Positions 36,036-44,503 of a DNA stretch of 64,000 nt are shown one piece after another. The position numbers were made by a program, and so were the translations under genes. The stretch lies in the NCBI RefSeq assembly GCF_005862305.2, contig NZ_CP054021.1, forward strand, positions 3,264,501-3,328,500, written 5' to 3'. Source of the stretch: Rhizobium indicum. Lineage in GTDB: Bacteria; Pseudomonadota; Alphaproteobacteria; Rhizobiales; Rhizobiaceae. Positions within the stretch are counted from its first letter, which is position 1; each line of letters begins with the position of its first letter. The notes beneath the pieces were generated by a model that saw only the letters and a list, made by a program, of their open reading frames with translations, was not told the origin of the DNA and did no database searches.

Positions 36036-36890
36036 TTAGTGGTTCGCCGTCTCGCCGAGCACGGTCGCGAACTCCATCATGCGGCGGCGGCGAAGTGCCG
36101 CCTCCTCTCCGACTTGGAGGATGACGGATTCCGACAGGCAGTCGAGCAGCGCGATCAGCGGCGGAAGATTGTCGAGATCGGGGGCACGAGCGGGCGGCAG
36201 AGGCAGCATGACGTTCGACTGGTCCGCCATCCAGTCCGCTTGCTGCGGCGAAATGAGCACGACCTTATAGCCGTAGCGCCGCGCCGTTCTGGCAAGCAGC
36301 CGCGCCTTGGCGAAGCGGCGACAATCGATGATGACGAGCAGTGCGTCGTCGACCGCCAGCCGGGCGAAGAGTTCCGCAAAACGATTGTCGGCGGCGTCGA
36401 GCGTGCGCACGCCGTCGCGGGCTTGTGTCAGCCGCTGGCAGAAATGATTGGCCAGGCTTGCGAGCCGCGCATGCGTGGCGATCGACACTTCGCGGGCAGT
36501 GCTGATCAAGCCGACGGCTTCCGACCAGTGCGGCTGCGCCGTCAGATGATAGATATGATGGAGGGCCTGGATCTGTTCGGCAACCAGCACGGCCAGCGGT
36601 TTGCCCTCCGCGGCGTCGGCATGCAGCTCGCTCATGGCGCTCTGTAATTGCGCCGGCGATGTCGTCACGGTCTCGCGAATCTCCACCTTGACGCTGTCCA
36701 ATCCCTGATAACCGAGCGAGCGCAGGAAGCGCCCGACGGTCATCGGCGAGAGATCCAGCCTGTCGGCAACGGACGCAGCCGTCTCGAACGGCAGGTCGTT
36801 CAGATGTTCGGTGAAATATTTCGCGATACGGCGCTCGGCCGGTGTGCCGGTTTTTGCGTATTGCCTGAGTTTTTGCACAAAGTCTTCCAC
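36036..36890 (-). CDS. MurR/RpiR family transcriptional regulator
   Basis: 284 residues from GTG 36890, preferred because GGGGAGG lies five bases before it and the protein then starts VEDFVQKLRQYA as in relatives; an ATG at 36956 lacks such a site. The N-terminal RpiR helix-turn-helix (ETAASVADRLDLSPMTVGRFLRSLGYQGL) is followed by a SIS sugar-phosphate isomerase-like domain (VSIATHARLASLANHFCQRL, DALLVIIDCRRFAKARLLARTA). It converges on the polyol operon and may sense a sugar phosphate made there. The upstream gap to 37124 is AT-rich and probably holds its promoter. Confidence 0.88.
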   Translation of the reverse strand: MEDFVQKLRQYAKTGTPAERRIAKYFTEHLNDLPFETAASVADRLDLSPMTVGRFLRSLGYQGLDSVKVEIRETVTTSPAQLQSAMSELHADAAEGKPLAVLVAEQIQALHHIYHLTAQPHWSEAVGLISTAREVSIATHARLASLANHFCQRLTQARDGVRTLDAADNRFAELFARLAVDDALLVIIDCRRFAKARLLARTARRYGYKVVLISPQQADWMADQSNVMLPLPPARAPDLDNLPPLIALLDCLSESVILQVGEEAALRRRRMMEFATVLGETANH

Positions 36891-37124
36891 GGCAGCCTCC
36901 CCATCTTCCTCAGAGGCGTTCCGTGGATGCGCTGTTGCGACCCCTTGTCTTTGCAACTATTTCGGAAGCTGCTTCTCAGGCCCGTGCGTATTTCATGTAT
37001 GTCACAATATTATATTAGTATTTAGTTTTCGACAAGTTTTCTATTACTGAATGCAATTTTATTCTCTCTTGTCGGTGGCCCGCATCTTCCCTACATCTTC
37101 GGCGCAACCGGAGACGCCTGAGAC

Positions 37125-37838
37125 ATGATTCTTGACGCCGCTCGACTTTCGCTCGCCAATCTGTTCGCAACGGAAACACGCTCTGTCTTCTGGAAGGTGC
37201 TCGGCCTGACGGTTCTCGTGCTTGTCGGCCTCTGGTTCGCGCTGCGCGGGGCCTTCATGGCCTTTCTCTTTCCCTGGCTCACGAGCTTCTTTCCCGATAT
37301 GCCGGATTGGGCGGGGTGGTTCGCTCTCATCTTCGCAATTTTTGCCGGTATCGGCCTTGCTCTCATGCTGGCGTTGCTGCTGTCGCCGGTGACGGCGCTG
37401 ATTGCCGGTCTGTTTCTCGACGACGTCGCCGAGGTCATCGAAAAGCGCGACTATCCCAAGGACACGCCGGGCACCGCCATGCCGCTCGGTCCGGCGATGG
37501 CAAGCTCGATCAAGTTCCTCGGCGTGGTGATCCTCGGCAATATCGTGGCATTGCTGCTGCTGTTCATACCCGGCGTCAATCTGGTCGCGTTCTTTCTGGT
37601 GAACGGCTATCTGCTCGGACGGGAATTCTTCGAATTCGCCGCCATGCGCTTCCGTTCGCCGGATGAGGCGCGGCTCTTCCGCGCCAAGCATGCCTCCACC
37701 GTCTTTCTCGGCGGGCTGATGATCGCCCTTTTCCTGGCGATCCCGATCGTCAATCTTCTGACGCCGCTTTTTGCCGCCGGCATGATGGTGCATCTGCACA
37801 AGCTGGTTTCCGCACGAGACACCGGGTTGCGAGCCTGA
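37125..37838 (+). CDS. EI24/CysZ-like membrane protein
   Basis: 237 residues with about four to six hydrophobic segments and the EI24-domain pattern (FFPDMPDWAGWF..., LLLSPVTALIAGLFLDDVAEVIE, FIPGVNLVAFFLVNGYLLGREFFEFAAMR). CysZ, the best-known member, is a sulfate permease; rhizobial relatives are mostly unstudied. It stands between an RpiR regulator transcribed away and a VOC gene that converges 3 bp after its stop. Role uncertain. Confidence 0.82.
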   Translation: MILDAARLSLANLFATETRSVFWKVLGLTVLVLVGLWFALRGAFMAFLFPWLTSFFPDMPDWAGWFALIFAIFAGIGLALMLALLLSPVTALIAGLFLDDVAEVIEKRDYPKDTPGTAMPLGPAMASSIKFLGVVILGNIVALLLLFIPGVNLVAFFLVNGYLLGREFFEFAAMRFRSPDEARLFRAKHASTVFLGGLMIALFLAIPIVNLLTPLFAAGMMVHLHKLVSARDTGLRA

Positions 37839-37841
37839 GGC

Positions 37842-38267
37842 TCAAGCGGGCAGGGCGGAGGCGTCGTACATCGCCGCGAATTCGGCGCTCGGCGGGATCG
37901 GCTTGATGATGTCGATCAGCACGCCGTTCGGATCGGCGGTGATGAAATGCCGCTGGCCGAAATCCTCGTCGCGGATTTCTCTGAGAATTGGCAGGCCGGC
38001 GTTCCGGCAGGCTGCATAAATCGCATCGACATCGGCGACCTCGAAATTGAGGAGCAGGCCGGACACCCTGCCGCGGGCTATGGCCGGGATGGTCTCGTGG
38101 CTGCCGTCAAGGATGGCAAGCGCGATATGCTCCTCCTCTGCCGATTGCAGGTGAACATACCAATCGCTTTCGAACAGAGCTTTGAAGCCGAAATGCGTGC
38201 AATAGAAGCTGGCGGTGCCGGCAACGTCGTCGGTCATGATGACAGGGTAATAGCTCGTCGATTTCAT
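37842..38267 (-). CDS. VOC family (glyoxalase/bleomycin-resistance fold) protein
   Basis: 141 residues from ATG 38267, preceded by GGAGGAAAACGAG; upstream in-frame sequence lies in the regulatory region. Two babbab halves are visible, with [11 protein letters not shown] and [22 protein letters not shown], typical of the fold used by glyoxalases, dioxygenases and drug-binding proteins. It is divergent from a TetR gene with two palindromes between them, so it is probably the regulator's target. Substrate unknown. Confidence 0.87.
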   Translation of the reverse strand: MKSTSYYPVIMTDDVAGTASFYCTHFGFKALFESDWYVHLQSAEEEHIALAILDGSHETIPAIARGRVSGLLLNFEVADVDAIYAACRNAGLPILREIRDEDFGQRHFITADPNGVLIDIIKPIPPSAEFAAMYDASALPA

Positions 38268-38291
38268 CTCGTTTTCCTCCTTTTTTTGTTT

Positions 38292-38308
38292 ACATACAAT
38301 GTGTATGT
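38292..38308. promoter_or_regulatory. Operator site 1 in the VOC/TetR divergent region
   Basis: A perfect 17-bp palindrome: ACATACA, three bases, TGTATGT. A second site with the same half-sites is 12 bp away. It lies just upstream of the VOC gene's ribosome-binding site. Confidence 0.78.
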
Positions 38309-38320
38309 TTTTGTTTATTA

Positions 38321-38341
38321 ACATACATTCTGTTTGTATGT
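38321..38341. promoter_or_regulatory. Operator site 2 in the VOC/TetR divergent region
   Basis: The same half-sites ACATACA and TGTATGT are repeated with a 7-base spacer, 12 bases before the TetR start codon at 38354. Two copies in a short divergent gap strongly suggest the binding sites of the TetR protein. Confidence 0.75.
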
Positions 38342-38353
38342 AAAGAGGTATGC

Positions 38354-38932
38354 ATGAGTCGCAGCAATCGCGAAAGAACGGAGCAGACGAGGCAGGCACT
38401 GATCGATGCCGGTCGAGGTCTCTTCGTCGAGAAAGGTTATGCCGAAACCGCGACGCCGGAGATCGTCACGGCGGCGGGAGTGACGCGTGGCGCGCTCTAC
38501 CACCATTTTGAAGACAAGAAGGCGCTTTTTCGGGCGGTTATCGAATGCGAGGCGCGCGCGGTGGCCGCTGCGATCGAGGCGCGCTCGGCGTCCTACGGCG
38601 CGCCGCGTGCCATGCTGATCGCCGGTGCCTCGGCCTATTTCGATGCGATGATGGCGCCAGGGCGCACGCGGCTGCTGCTGATCGAGGCACCTGCCGTTCT
38701 CGGCCCGCTGGCGAGTGCGGCGATCGATGCAGAGAATGCGGAAGCGACGCTGAGGGCAGGGCTTGCAGCGATGCTTCCAGAGGCCGGCGCTATGCTCGAA
38801 CCGCTGACGTCGCTGCTATCGGCGGCCTTCGATCGCGCGGCGATCGCAATCGAGGCGGGCGGTGAAAGGCGGCATTACGAGCAGGCGATCGCTGTCCTAC
38901 TCGACGGCCTCGCCGATCATCTGCGGCGGTAG
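38354..38932 (+). CDS. TetR family transcriptional regulator
   Basis: 192 residues. The DNA-binding domain is clear ([36 protein letters not shown], about residues 31-66), followed by a helical ligand domain. Divergent from the VOC gene; two ACATACA/TGTATGT palindromes lie between. AAGAGG precedes the ATG. Its last 36 bases overlap the end of the convergent endonuclease III gene. Confidence 0.9.
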   Translation: MSRSNRERTEQTRQALIDAGRGLFVEKGYAETATPEIVTAAGVTRGALYHHFEDKKALFRAVIECEARAVAAAIEARSASYGAPRAMLIAGASAYFDAMMAPGRTRLLLIEAPAVLGPLASAAIDAENAEATLRAGLAAMLPEAGAMLEPLTSLLSAAFDRAAIAIEAGGERRHYEQAIAVLLDGLADHLRR

Positions 38933-39679
38933 CTCGACCAGCGGCGCCGGCACATCCCAACTCTTCTCCGGCGATTTGCAGAGATCGGCGATGATACAGC
39001 GCTCGCATTCGGGCCGGCGTGCCTTGCAGGTATAGCGACCGTGCAGGATCAGCCAGTGATGGGCGTGATAGAGGTAATGGCTCGGGATCACCTTCATCAG
39101 CCGCGCCTCGACCTCGTCGGGCGTCTTGCCGGGGGCAAGCCTGATGCGATTGGCGATCCGGAAGATGTGCGTGTCGACAGCCATCGTCGCCTGGCCGAAG
39201 GCCATGGAAAGCACGACATTGGCGGTCTTGCGGCCGACGCCCGGCAATCTCACCAACTCGTCGCGCGTTTCCGGCACCTTGCCGCCGAATTGGTCGACCA
39301 GCATCTGCGAGAGCGCGATGACGTTTTTCGCCTTGTTGCGATAGAGGCCGATCGTCCTGATGTGATCGCGCAGCCGCTCCTCGCCGAGATCGAGCATCTT
39401 TTCCGGCGTATCGGCGATCCTGAAGAGCGCGCGCGTCGCCTTGTTGACGCCGACATCGGTCGCCTGCGCCGAAAGTGCCACGGCGACGACGAGTGTGAAG
39501 GGGTTGATATGCTCGAGCTCGCCCCTCGGTTCCGGCCGCTGCACCGAGAAGCGGCGGAAGATCTCCTCGCGCTCGGCCAGTGAATAGACCGTGCGCACCA
39601 CAGCCGCCGGTTTGCGGCGGGCGATCACATTCGCGTCCTGAGGCATCTTGGTCACGGATTTGAGTTTCGGATTTGCCAT
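38897..39679 (-). CDS. nth: Endonuclease III
   Basis: 260 residues from ATG 39679 (ATG 39646 is an alternative; neither has a strong ribosome-binding site). The helix-hairpin-helix with catalytic Lys is LPGVGRKTANVVLSMAFG, the catalytic Asp is in AVDTHIFRIANR, and the iron-sulfur ligands are C-x6-C-x2-C-x5-C in CKARRPECERCIIADLC. It removes oxidised pyrimidines from DNA and cuts at abasic sites. The basic N-terminal tail is longer than in E. coli Nth. Its 3' end overlaps the convergent TetR gene by 36 bp. Confidence 0.95.
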   Translation of the reverse strand: MANPKLKSVTKMPQDANVIARRKPAAVVRTVYSLAEREEIFRRFSVQRPEPRGELEHINPFTLVVAVALSAQATDVGVNKATRALFRIADTPEKMLDLGEERLRDHIRTIGLYRNKAKNVIALSQMLVDQFGGKVPETRDELVRLPGVGRKTANVVLSMAFGQATMAVDTHIFRIANRIRLAPGKTPDEVEARLMKVIPSHYLYHAHHWLILHGRYTCKARRPECERCIIADLCKSPEKSWDVPAPLVELPPQMIGEAVE

Positions 39680-39701
39680 GGAAACTCTATAATCGGCAGC
39701 C

Positions 39702-40199
39702 ATGATGGAAAGCAACGCCGACAGCTTCAACGAGCAGCCTGTTTTCGCTGCCGAGCTCTTTCCCCACCGGTCGCTCGGCCGCCGGGGCTTCAAGGTGCTG
39801 CTTGCCCTATCCGGTGCCGTCTGCTTGCTTTACGGCACGTTCTTCATCGCGACGGGGGCTTGGCCGATCGGCTTGTTCTTCGGACTGGATTTCGTGCTTC
39901 TCTACGGCGCCTTCTGGCTGAATTACCGCTCCGGGAAAGCGCGCGAACAGGTGACGGTATCGCGCACGGACGTGTCGGTGCGCAAGTTTGCGCCCTCGGG
40001 ACGGATGGTGGAGCATCATTTCAATCCGTTCTGGACGCGCTTCCTCGTTCGCCGGCACCACGAGATCGGCATCCTTTCCATGCATATCTTCGGCGAAGGC
40101 CGGCGCACGGATATCGGCTCCTTTCTCAATCCCGATGATCGCGAAAGCTTCGCCAAGGCCTTCAAGGGAGCGCTGGCGACGGTCAAGCAGCGGATCTGA
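39702..40199 (+). CDS. DUF2244 domain membrane protein
   Basis: 165 residues. The DUF2244 pattern is recognisable: PHRSLGRRGFKVLLALSG, two hydrophobic segments (VLLALSGAVCLLYGTFFIATG and PIGLFFGLDFVLLYGAFWLNY), then a soluble part with REQVTVSRTDVSVRKF and FNPFWTRFLV. The family is widespread in Alphaproteobacteria and of unknown function. It is divergent from nth, with only 22 bp between start codons, so the two promoters must overlap. Copy B of the 103-bp repeat follows. Confidence 0.85.
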   Translation: MMESNADSFNEQPVFAAELFPHRSLGRRGFKVLLALSGAVCLLYGTFFIATGAWPIGLFFGLDFVLLYGAFWLNYRSGKAREQVTVSRTDVSVRKFAPSGRMVEHHFNPFWTRFLVRRHHEIGILSMHIFGEGRRTDIGSFLNPDDRESFAKAFKGALATVKQRI

Positions 40200-40201
40200 G
40201 C

Positions 40202-40304
40202 TAGAGCGGTTCAGCTTTTCACGGAAGCGCAGAACCGCTCTAGCTTTTGTTTTTACGCAATTCCGGACGGAAAACCGCTTCGCACTTTTCCTGGCATTGC
40301 TCTA
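40202..40304. repeat. 103-bp rhizobial intergenic repeat, copy B
   Basis: Same length and structure as the element at 14038-14140, with four visible differences: the loop of the first palindrome has two, the link one, and the second palindrome one (GGCATTGC instead of GGAATTGC, which weakens that stem). It fills most of the gap between the DUF2244 gene and the alkyltransferase gene. Confidence 0.85.
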
Positions 40305-40378
40305 TCCACCGGCTACGCAAGAATCGGGTGGTTTGCTCACGCCCTATTGACTATCTCCTGGTTACAAGGAGAAAGACG

Positions 40379-41251
40379 ATGAATATGATTGCCAACCTGC
40401 AGACAGACATCACGCCTGACGGCCCTGATTATGACATTGTCCGTCGGGTGATCGAACTCATCACCGAGGATTACCGCGACCAGCCTTCGCTGGAGGCGAT
40501 CGCGGCGCGGCTCAACCAGTCGCCAACCCAGCTGCAGAAGACCTTCACCCGCTGGGCCGGGCTGTCGCCCAAGGGCTTCCTGCAGGCGGTGACGCTCGAC
40601 CACGCCAAGCGGCTGCTGCGCAAGGAAGACATGCCGCTGCTCGAGACCTCGATCGAGGTCGGCCTCTCCGGGCCGAGCCGCCTGCACGATCTTTTCGTCA
40701 CCCATGAGGCGATGTCGCCCGGCGAATGGAAGGCCAAGGGCGGTGGTCTCATCATCCGCTACGGCTTCCACATCTGCCCCTTCGGCGTGGCGCTGATCAT
40801 GGTGACCGACCGCGGCCTTGCCGGCCTTGCCTTCAGCGATTCCGGCGACGAAAGGGCCTGCCTCGAGGATATGACCTGCCGCTGGCCGAACGCCTGTTAT
40901 GTCGAAGACCTGCAGGCGACGGTCCCCTACGCCGCTCGCATCTTTGAGCCCGGCAAATGGTCCTCTGACCAGCCGCTGCGTGTCGTGCTGATCGGCACGG
41001 ACTTCCAGGTGCGCGTCTGGCAGAGCCTGCTGAAAATCCCGTTCGGCAAGGCCGTCACCTATTCCGATATCGCCAACGATATCGGTCGGCCGACGGCGCA
41101 GCGCGCCGTGGGTGCGGCGGTCGGGGCAAACCCGATCTCCTTCGTGGTGCCCTGCCATCGGGCGCTTGGCAAGAACGGCGCGCTGACGGGCTACCATTGG
41201 GGCCTCACCCGCAAGCGGGCGATGCTCGGCTGGGAATCGGCGCACGCCTGA
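40379..41251 (+). CDS. AraC-type HTH / methylated-DNA-protein-cysteine methyltransferase fusion
   Basis: 290 residues from ATG 40379, preceded by AAGGAG. Residues ~20-110 are an AraC helix-turn-helix domain (LEAIAARLNQSPTQLQKTFTRWAGLSPKGFLQ). The C-terminal part is an O6-alkylguanine-DNA alkyltransferase: FQVRVWQSLLKIPFGKAVTYSDIA, then the acceptor C259 in VVPCHRALG. The N-terminal zinc-cysteine domain of Ada that senses phosphotriesters is absent. It should repair O6-methylguanine; whether it also controls transcription is open. Confidence 0.92.
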   Translation: MNMIANLQTDITPDGPDYDIVRRVIELITEDYRDQPSLEAIAARLNQSPTQLQKTFTRWAGLSPKGFLQAVTLDHAKRLLRKEDMPLLETSIEVGLSGPSRLHDLFVTHEAMSPGEWKAKGGGLIIRYGFHICPFGVALIMVTDRGLAGLAFSDSGDERACLEDMTCRWPNACYVEDLQATVPYAARIFEPGKWSSDQPLRVVLIGTDFQVRVWQSLLKIPFGKAVTYSDIANDIGRPTAQRAVGAAVGANPISFVVPCHRALGKNGALTGYHWGLTRKRAMLGWESAHA

Positions 41252-41265
41252 GTGGCATGCCGCAA

Positions 41266-41781
41266 TTAGTCGAAGTCAAAATTGTTGATCCGGGCGATAA
41301 TGTCGTCGTCCAGATTCAATAGGGCTTCGGCGATGTCGATGTGACCTTTCGCGACTGCTTGGGCTGCGCCTGCCGACAGGAGCATCGATCTGCTCCACGT
41401 TTCATGGCGGTGCAGGCTGACGCAGTCAGTCATGGATGCGATCGCGTGGTGGTAGGCCTCTTCCAGATCAGCAGGTATTTCCGGTCCCCGCCCCGTCATC
41501 CGGGCAATTTCGATGCTTGCCGGCAGTTGGTAGAAAGAGAAGTCGATCGGTGCCGTCGTCGCAAGCCCGATCCTGACGATGTGAGGGACCGCCGCGTATG
41601 AAGCAGTGTAGGCGTCGCCTTGATGGCAGAGGCTTGACCATAGGCTGAACCAAGGTTCCGCGTCGGGAGACAAGTCTGGTCCGGCCGGCAAGTCCAATGC
41701 TCTTAGCAGCGTCGGGGTATCAGCTGCCGGGCCATAGCAATGTCTCAACTCACCCCAACGCTTGTTGTCAAGTGGAAGCAT
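41266..41781 (-). CDS. Hypothetical protein
   Basis: 171 residues, soluble, no signal. The pattern WFSLWSSLCHQGDAYTASYAAVPHIVRIG recalls a scattered family of small uncharacterised proteins with W-x-x-LW-x-x-L-x-HQGD and SYAAVPHL; I know no function for it. Start ATG 41781 lies 6 bp after the end of the SorC-type regulator gene on the same strand, so they are probably co-transcribed. Its relation to that regulator is unclear. Confidence 0.7.
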   Translation of the reverse strand: MLPLDNKRWGELRHCYGPAADTPTLLRALDLPAGPDLSPDAEPWFSLWSSLCHQGDAYTASYAAVPHIVRIGLATTAPIDFSFYQLPASIEIARMTGRGPEIPADLEEAYHHAIASMTDCVSLHRHETWSRSMLLSAGAAQAVAKGHIDIAEALLNLDDDIIARINNFDFD

Positions 41782-41787
41782 GTGTTT

Positions 41788-42765
41788 CTATTCCGCCAAT
41801 TCCAGCAAAGCCCGTGCAGCACTTTCGTCCGTGATCAGCGTGTTGCAGCCGATGCGCTTGATCGTCGCACGGATCGCCACGGCCCGATGGGCGCCACCGG
41901 AAGAGAGCACGATGTGCTTTGCCTCCTTCAGCGTGTCGAGATCGACGGACATCACGCGGCGATTGATCGAGTGGTCGACCGAATTGCCGTCCTTGTCGAG
42001 GAAGTTGAACATCGTGTCACAGACGCAGCCGGCATCGATCAGTTCCTGCAGCTCGGCCTTCGAGATCCAGCCCTCCGACAGCGAGGTCGAATGCGGGCCG
42101 ATATCGCCGCAGCTGACGATCGCCAGATCGAGATTCTCGGCGAGGCGGTAGATCGTGTCCAGCCCGCATTTCTCGATCAGATTGCGCTTCGTCTCGACGG
42201 AGTCGACGAGAAGCGGCGCCAGGAACATGTAGCACTCGGCGCCGAGCTGATTTGCCAGCCGCCATGTGTAGTCGATCGGGTTCGTCTGATGCACGGCGAC
42301 GATGCCGCCCAGCAGCGAGACGACCTTGCAATTGGCGCGGCGCGGCGGCCGGAAGCTCGACAGCGAAGCGGTCATGGTGCGGCCCCAGCCGACGCCGATG
42401 GTGTAATCGTCGGGGATGGCTTCGGAGAGGAACTGGCCAAGCGCCAGGCCGACATTTTTAGCCAGCGAATTGACGTCACCATTGACCGGCGCAGGGACGA
42501 CGATCGCCTCATCGAGGCCATAGGCACGCTCCAGCTTCACCGAAAGTTCAACGCAGTCGCCGATCGAATCGTTGATCCAGATCTGGACTTCGCTGCGTTT
42601 CATCGCCTCGTCGAGCAAGCGGATCACGGTGGTGCGGCTGATGCCGAGCTGTTCGGCGACGTCCTTCTGGGTCAGGCCCTCGTTGTAATAGAGCCATGCC
42701 GCCCTTAGTCGTAGCGAGGATGCCTCCGAATAGGCCGTGTGCGTGCCGCGTTTGAGCTTGACCAC
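41788..42765 (-). CDS. SorC/DeoR-type sugar-binding transcriptional regulator
   Basis: 325 residues from GTG 42765, preceded by GGAGGAGAT. The helix-turn-helix YNEGLTQKDVAEQLGISRTTVIRLLDEAM is followed by the SorC effector domain (IGVGWGRTMTASLSSF, VVSLLGGIVAVHQTNPID, LAIVSCGDIGPHS, NTLITDESAARALLEL). Relatives include regulators of erythritol and other polyol pathways. It is divergent from the transaldolase gene with a 426-bp gap that contains its promoter and a TGACA/TGTCA palindrome, so it may control itself and possibly tal. Confidence 0.88.
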   Translation of the reverse strand: MVKLKRGTHTAYSEASSLRLRAAWLYYNEGLTQKDVAEQLGISRTTVIRLLDEAMKRSEVQIWINDSIGDCVELSVKLERAYGLDEAIVVPAPVNGDVNSLAKNVGLALGQFLSEAIPDDYTIGVGWGRTMTASLSSFRPPRRANCKVVSLLGGIVAVHQTNPIDYTWRLANQLGAECYMFLAPLLVDSVETKRNLIEKCGLDTIYRLAENLDLAIVSCGDIGPHSTSLSEGWISKAELQELIDAGCVCDTMFNFLDKDGNSVDHSINRRVMSVDLDTLKEAKHIVLSSGGAHRAVAIRATIKRIGCNTLITDESAARALLELAE

Positions 42766-42838
42766 ATCTCCTCCGCACGATTTCCTGCCCTAGATCCCTG
42801 ATAGGATGAAAGGCCTTAGCGACGCTTTTGTTGCTGGG

Positions 42839-42867
42839 GATAATGACGGGTGTGACACTTATGTCAA
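42839..42867 (-). promoter_or_regulatory. Promoter and palindrome upstream of the SorC-type regulator
   Basis: On the minus strand TTGACA (42867-42862) is followed after 17 bases by ATTATC (42844-42839). The -35 box is part of the palindrome TGACA-4-TGTCA (42853-42866), a candidate autoregulatory site. The rest of the 426-bp gap up to the transaldolase gene shows no gene or other clear signal. Confidence 0.5.
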
Positions 42868-43191
42868 TTGAAATGCACAAATGTCCTTGACTTTTCATAA
42901 GGCGAATGGCGATAGTCCGGGTGACACACGTCGTTCTTGTCCGTCCGAGGAGGACATAGTGCGGGCATGCCGAAAGTCACGACCGGCCTTCCAGCCGCAA
43001 GCGGCATCGCTTGCGTACGAACGGCCGTTCGTTCGCGGCCGGAACACGGCCACTGTCCTTCACGTTTATGAATCATCCGTGACGGATGCGCGCATTTTCG
43101 CCTGCAGCATGCAAACAACCTGTCGGTAGATCACCTTTGCCCGGCGGAACTCGCGCCGGTCGCAGCCCAAGTTCAACAAGGATTATTGACC

Positions 43192-44157
43192 ATGACATCC
43201 AAGCTTGACCAACTTCGCGAGATTACCACCGTGGTCGCCGATACCGGCGACATCGAAGCCGTCGCCCGCCTCAAGCCGGTCGATTGCACGACGAACCCGA
43301 GCATCGTGCTTAAGGCTCTCGGCACGCCGATGTTTGCCGACGCCATCAAGGAAGCCGTCGCCTGGGGCAAGAAGCAGGGCGGTAATTCCGAAGCCGTTTC
43401 TTCCGCCGTCGCCGATCGTCTCGCCATCTCCGTCGGTGCAGCCCTGGTGAAGCTCGTTCCGGGCCGCGTCTCGACCGAAGTCGACGCCGATCTTTCCTTC
43501 GATACCGAGGCTTCGCTTGCCAAGGCGCGCGCCATCATCGCCGCCTACAAGGATCGCGGCATCGACCAGGACCGCATCCTGATCAAGCTCGCTTCCACCT
43601 GGGAGGGCATCCGCGCTGCGGAAGTGCTGCAGAAGGAAGGCATCGACTGCAACCTGACGCTTCTCTTCAGCAAGGCCCAGGCGATCGCTTGCGCCGACGC
43701 CAAAGTGTTCCTGATCTCGCCCTTCGTCGGCCGCATCCTCGACTGGTACAAGAAGTCGACCGGCAAGGAGTTCACCCCTGAGGAAGATCCGGGCGTCATC
43801 TCCGTCCGTGAAATCTACAACTACTACAAGGCGAACGACATCAAGACGATCGTCATGGGCGCCTCCTTCCGCAGCGCCGGCGAAATCGAAGCCCTTGCCG
43901 GCTGCGACCGCCTGACCATCAGCCCGAACCTGCTCGACGAGCTCGCCAAGGATGAAGGCAAGCTGGAGCGCAAGCTCTCGCCGGAGAGCCGCAAGCCGGA
44001 TCCGAAGGTCTCCGTCGACGAGAAGACCTTCCGCTGGATGATGAACGAAGACGCGATGGCGACGGAAAAACTCGCCGAAGGCATCCGCGCCTTCGCCAAG
44101 GATCTCGGAACGTTGCGCACCATGGTGCAGAAGGAACTGCAGCTCGCCGCCGCCTGA
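43192..44157 (+). CDS. tal: Transaldolase (TalB type)
   Basis: 321 residues, the size of E. coli TalB. The Schiff-base lysine is K132 in [15 protein letters not shown], at the E. coli number; [13 protein letters not shown] and [18 protein letters not shown] complete the barrel signature. It moves a dihydroxyacetone unit between sedoheptulose 7-phosphate and glyceraldehyde 3-phosphate in the pentose phosphate pathway. ATG 43192 follows AAGGA. It ends 17 bp before a large inverted-repeat element that could act as its terminator. Confidence 0.95.
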   Translation: MTSKLDQLREITTVVADTGDIEAVARLKPVDCTTNPSIVLKALGTPMFADAIKEAVAWGKKQGGNSEAVSSAVADRLAISVGAALVKLVPGRVSTEVDADLSFDTEASLAKARAIIAAYKDRGIDQDRILIKLASTWEGIRAAEVLQKEGIDCNLTLLFSKAQAIACADAKVFLISPFVGRILDWYKKSTGKEFTPEEDPGVISVREIYNYYKANDIKTIVMGASFRSAGEIEALAGCDRLTISPNLLDELAKDEGKLERKLSPESRKPDPKVSVDEKTFRWMMNEDAMATEKLAEGIRAFAKDLGTLRTMVQKELQLAAA

Positions 44158-44174
44158 TAAGGCTCGGCATACAA

Positions 44175-44449
44175 TTAGAGCCTTTCCGGGTTAGATTGCA
44201 GCATTCTGTTGGCTCAAACGGAGTCGGATGGTCGACCGGCCGGCGCGTGTCGTAGCCCGGCTCTACGGCCAAGCCGGCCGGTCGATCAGCCGGCCCGTTT
44301 CAGCCAACCCGAAGGGCCGAGCATCTTTCCGCCAGGATCAAAGGCGATCGGCTCGGACGTATCTTGGGGTATGCCCTTCGCCAATCGCCTTTGCCCTGAC
44401 GAAAACCTGCTCCGGCAGAATGCTGCAATCTAACCCGGAAAGGCTCTAA
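44175..44449. mobile_element. 275-bp element with perfect 34-bp terminal inverted repeats (MITE-like)
   Basis: The first 34 bases (44175-44208, starting TTAGAGCCTTTCCGGG) and last 34 bases (44416-44449, ending CCCGGAAAGGCTCTAA) are exact reverse complements. Inside, 44209-44221 pairs with 44295-44307 (12 of 13), GACCGGCCGGC pairs with GCCGGCCGGTC (44234-44244, 44273-44283), and AAAGGCGAT pairs with ATCGCCTTT (44340-44348, 44384-44392), giving a branched foldable structure. There is no coding frame of note. TA at both borders could be a target duplication of the IS630/Tc1 kind. It fills the gap between tal and the DUF1345 gene. Confidence 0.65.
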
Positions 44450-44503
44450 AGGCGCGGCTGCCGGCTGGCAGGCGCGCCTTTTTCATGCTGTTATCAAGGG
44501 CAT

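Noticed and set aside
42881..43129. 82-codon plus-strand frame in the gap between the SorC-type regulator and tal
   Set aside because: No ribosome-binding site and no resemblance to a protein family; it overlaps promoter-like sequence.
44209..44415. Inner part of the inverted-repeat element considered as a tRNA or coding gene
   Set aside because: It folds into hairpins but has no tRNA acceptor/anticodon arrangement and only short open frames.
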